DNA of 64,000 nucleotides, taken from the NCBI GenBank assembly GCA_017527495.1, contig JAFXPY010000034.1:1-64000 (forward strand), given 5' to 3'. Position numbers and translations under genes: made by a program. Each line of letters opens with the position of its first letter. The stretch's first letter is position 1. The DNA is from Paludibacteraceae bacterium (GTDB lineage Bacteria; Bacteroidota; Bacteroidia; Bacteroidales; Paludibacteraceae). Positions 61,810 through 64,000 of the stretch are shown piece after piece. The notes beneath the pieces were generated by a model. The model saw nothing but the letters and a program-made list of their open reading frames with translations. It had not been told where the DNA came from and made no database searches.

Positions 61810-62480
61810 AAATTAAAACTTAAGTGTAGTTCAGCCGAACGCTGATTGTTAATATCATTATATATTTGTGGTTCAACATTGAAACTTACATCAGGTGAGA
61901 TGTCAAAATCATATAGTTGTGCATCAACAAAGGCATCAATCAGAGATAATGCATACACTGCAACGGTTACTATTATTCCCAAGTCACGGTTTCTGCGGTA
62001 CTGATTTTGTCGATTTTCCAGAATAGATGTGTAGTTGGCCACGCCTCCCATCGATTCTATAGTGTATCCCTTAGGCAGAATTTTAATGAATGATGCGTTC
62101 GGATTGGTATAATCGGTTGTCGTTGTGATGTCCACGTAGGCTTGTTTATAGTCGGTGTACATCCTGCCATTCCAAGTAATTGCGTAAGCACAACCGAAAA
62201 ATGCTCCATACACAATAGGTAGTTTCCAATACTGACGATTGTAGAATTGACCGGCTCCGGGGATTATCACTCCGAGCCATATTCCTTTTTGTGAGTCAGG
62301 ACGCCATTGTTTGACAGTGTCAACAACAACTTTATTGCTCTCTTTGGTTGAAAAGATAGAGTCTAATTGTTGTGGTGCTTCGTGCTTGCTCTCTACGGCA
62401 ATAGTGTCTTTGGCTATGTTGGCAAAGAGCAAAGTGCTATTCAACAGCGCAATAATCAATATGAATCCGATTCGTTTCAA
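61806..62480 (-). CDS. DUF5683 membrane protein
   Basis: 224 residues. Signal peptide 1-20, then a conserved core GIWLGVIIPGAGQFYNRQYWKLPIVYGAFFGCAYAI with membrane helices and another near 170-190. It occurs between parB and the transglycosylase in many Bacteroidota. Role unknown; an envelope function linked to division or segregation is inferred from the operon. It overlaps the transglycosylase gene by 4 bp and follows parB by 3 bp. Confidence 0.88.
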   Translation of the reverse strand: MKRIGFILIIALLNSTLLFANIAKDTIAVESKHEAPQQLDSIFSTKESNKVVVDTVKQWRPDSQKGIWLGVIIPGAGQFYNRQYWKLPIVYGAFFGCAYAITWNGRMYTDYKQAYVDITTTTDYTNPNASFIKILPKGYTIESMGGVANYTSILENRQNQYRRNRDLGIIVTVAVYALSLIDAFVDAQLYDFDISPDVSFNVEPQIYNDINNQRSAELHLSFNF

Positions 62481-62483
62481 CCT

Positions 62484-63341
62484 TTATCTTCTTACGTTTT
62501 CAAGTCTTTGCATGAGTTCGGCAAGCTCTTCTTTGTTGCTGAATGGAAGTACGATCTGTCCTTTCCCTCGTTTAGAACATGTGTATTTCACTTTTTCGCC
62601 AAATATTCCTTTCAGTTTTGTAAGGTTTTCAGAAGGCTCTTGTTGTTTTTGCTTAGTTGTTTTTTGTGTATTGTATTTTCGTGCAAGGTCTTCTACTTGT
62701 CTGACACTCAGTTTTTTTTCTAAGATTTGTTTGTATGTTTTCAGTTGCCATTCGGTGTCGTTCACTGAAAGCAAGGCGCGTGCGTGCCCCATCTCTATTT
62801 CATGATTTTGCAGACCTATTTGAATTTCGGCGGGTAGGTTCAAAAGTCGGAGATAGTTGCTCACATTGGTGCGACTCATGCCTATCTTTTCACCTATTTT
62901 TTCGTGTGTCAAACCATATTCTTCAATTAGGCGTTGATATCCGAGTGCTATCTCTATTGAGTTGAGGTCTTCGCGCTGAATATTCTCTATCAGTGCAAGT
63001 TCCATCAGTTTTTCGTCATCAACGGTTCGTACGTATGCCGGCACACTCTCCAATCCTGCCATTTGTGCAGCACGATAGCGGCGCTCTCCTGCTATGATGA
63101 TGTAGGTGTCGTCTTCATTTTTTCTCACTGTGATAGGAGTTATCATTCCCATTTCACGAATCGAGTCAGCCAATGTCTGCAGTGCCGTCTCGTCGAACGA
63201 CTTGCGCGGCTGGTTGGGGTTGGCAACAATAGACGAGAGCTGTATCTCGCTTATTGACGATGAACCATTGGTCTGAATCGGCTGAGTATTTGTGTCGAGT
63301 AGGGCTCCAAGACCTCTACCCAAACGCATTGGTTGTGCCAT
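62484..63341 (-). CDS. parB: Chromosome partitioning protein ParB
   Basis: 285 residues. N-terminal ParB/Srx domain with NPNQPRKSF and the CTP-binding GERRYRAA box, a helix-turn-helix (LTHEKIGEKIGMSRTNVSNYLRLL), and a C-terminal dimer domain. It binds parS and slides along DNA using CTP. I saw no parS site while reading this window (not a systematic search). Between parA (8 bp) and the DUF5683 gene. Confidence 0.96.
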   Translation of the reverse strand: MAQPMRLGRGLGALLDTNTQPIQTNGSSSISEIQLSSIVANPNQPRKSFDETALQTLADSIREMGMITPITVRKNEDDTYIIIAGERRYRAAQMAGLESVPAYVRTVDDEKLMELALIENIQREDLNSIEIALGYQRLIEEYGLTHEKIGEKIGMSRTNVSNYLRLLNLPAEIQIGLQNHEIEMGHARALLSVNDTEWQLKTYKQILEKKLSVRQVEDLARKYNTQKTTKQKQQEPSENLTKLKGIFGEKVKYTCSKRGKGQIVLPFSNKEELAELMQRLENVRR

Positions 63342-63349
63342 ATTTCTTA

Positions 63350-64000
63350 CTATTTACGGTTGATTAATTCTTTAGCTAAATCTAAGTAATTTTGCGAGCC
63401 TGTCGATTTAGGATCGTATAGAATAATTGGTTTTCCAAATCCCGGTGCTTCACCAAGTCGTACATTACGAGATATGACGCTGTTGAATACCAATGTTCCA
63501 AAGTGTCGTTTCACTTCGTCGTACACCTGATTTGACAAGCGCAAGCGGTTGTCGTACATTGTGAGCAAAAAGCCTTCAATCTGAAGTTGGGGATTCAGTC
63601 CTCCTTTGATAATCTTGATAGTGTTGATGAGTTTCGAAATGCCTTCAAGAGCGAAATACTCGCATTGCACAGGTATGATGACGGAGTCTGATGCTGTGAG
63701 GCAATTCAGAGTTATGAGGCCTAAAGATGGTGAGCAGTCAATTAATATATAGTCGTAGTTGTTGCGAATGGGTTTGAGTATTTTTTGAAGTATTCGCTCG
63801 CGATTCTCCATGTTCAACATCTCTATTTCTGCACCTACTAAATCAATGTGAGCCGGGAGAACAAAGAGATTTTCCAATTCGGTTGTTTTGATGGCTTTAT
63901 TGGGATTAACACCATCAATCATGCATTCATAAATAGTATATTCCAAAGACTTGATGTCGATACCTAATCCGGATGACGCATTTGCTTGAGGGTCGGCATC
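63350..64000 (-). CDS. parA: ParA/Soj ATPase, 5' end cut by window edge
   Basis: 217 residues visible, including the frame running off the right edge (DADPQANASSGLG, the deviant switch I region, at 63947-64000). Visible: CSPSLGLITLN, PVQCEYFALEGIS, and FNSVISRNVRLGEAPGFGKPI, all typical of ParA. The Walker A lies outside the window. It segregates the chromosome with ParB. The true start is beyond the window, so the in-frame TTG at 63946 is not the start. Confidence 0.96.
   Translation of the reverse strand, partial: DADPQANASSGLGIDIKSLEYTIYECMIDGVNPNKAIKTTELENLFVLPAHIDLVGAEIEMLNMENRERILQKILKPIRNNYDYILIDCSPSLGLITLNCLTASDSVIIPVQCEYFALEGISKLINTIKIIKGGLNPQLQIEGFLLTMYDNRLRLSNQVYDEVKRHFGTLVFNSVISRNVRLGEAPGFGKPIILYDPKSTGSQNYLDLAKELINRK

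Noticed and set aside
63350..63946. ParA starting at the TTG at 63946
   Set aside because: The frame stays open to 64000 with a typical ParA sequence (DADPQAN), so the gene is cut by the window edge.
1..64000. Insertion sequences or transposases
   Set aside because: No transposase, integrase or recombinase reading frame was recognised anywhere in the window.

Overview
The window looks like a chromosomal segment of a member of Bacteroidota, most likely order Bacteroidales. Reasons visible in the sequence: nearly every clear promoter has the Bacteroidota form TTG, about 19-21 bp, then TAnnTTTG; surface proteins end in short type IX secretion (T9SS)-like sorting domains; and there are a GldF-like permease, DUF4468, DUF4199, DUF4332 and DUF5683 families, a Bacteroidota-type SRP RNA and Bacteroides-style TPR/LuxR-like regulators. 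I cannot name the genus.

Positions 1-10,700 are an AT-rich accessory region dense in conflict genes. In order: a lipoprotein cut by the window edge; a small antitoxin-like protein overlapping a GNAT acetyltransferase; an AAA/ABC-type ATPase with a TOPRIM-like partner; an SDR oxidoreductase and a TPR regulator; a two-gene module (a relative of predicted pPIWI-associated nucleases plus a HEPN/AbiU2-like protein) sitting between two 72-bp repeats; and a three-gene XRE / ImmA-IrrE peptidase / PIN-like operon. The stretch 10,541-11,792 has no certain gene but holds promoters, a hairpin RNA candidate, small ORFs and repeats.

From 11.8 to 25.7 kb come an EF-hand membrane protein, UvrA, a CPA2-type antiporter, a YtxH / holin-like / small-protein cluster, an LTA-synthase-like enzyme, a DUF4468 protein, and HIRAN, WYL and PAP2 genes. 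From 25.7 to 35.8 kb three paralogous IgGFc-binding-like surface proteins surround an OmpA-family protein. From 35.8 to 44.8 kb are the rimP-nusA-infB cluster, a beta-barrel protein, tRNA-Gly(CCC), a repeat-rich spacer, a DUF4332 protein and glutamate dehydrogenase.

From 45 to 64 kb almost everything is on the minus strand in three tight operons: a DsbD-like protein, SpoU methyltransferase, RluA-like synthase, DPP-IV-like peptidase and sensor kinase; a degenerate amidase-like T9SS protein, lipoprotein, DUF4199 and GT2; and parA-parB-DUF5683-transglycosylase-MerR-gldF-phosphoesterase. The SRP RNA (ffs) lies upstream of the DsbD-like gene.

The most unusual content is outside ordinary genes. 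It includes the paired 72-bp elements with a covarying hairpin around the two-gene defence-like module, a family of short palindromes whose stems vary while the flanking CATATTAATAG-like tail is kept, a 23-bp repeat dispersed over three spacers, and three candidate small RNAs near 11.1, 22.5 and 58.7 kb.
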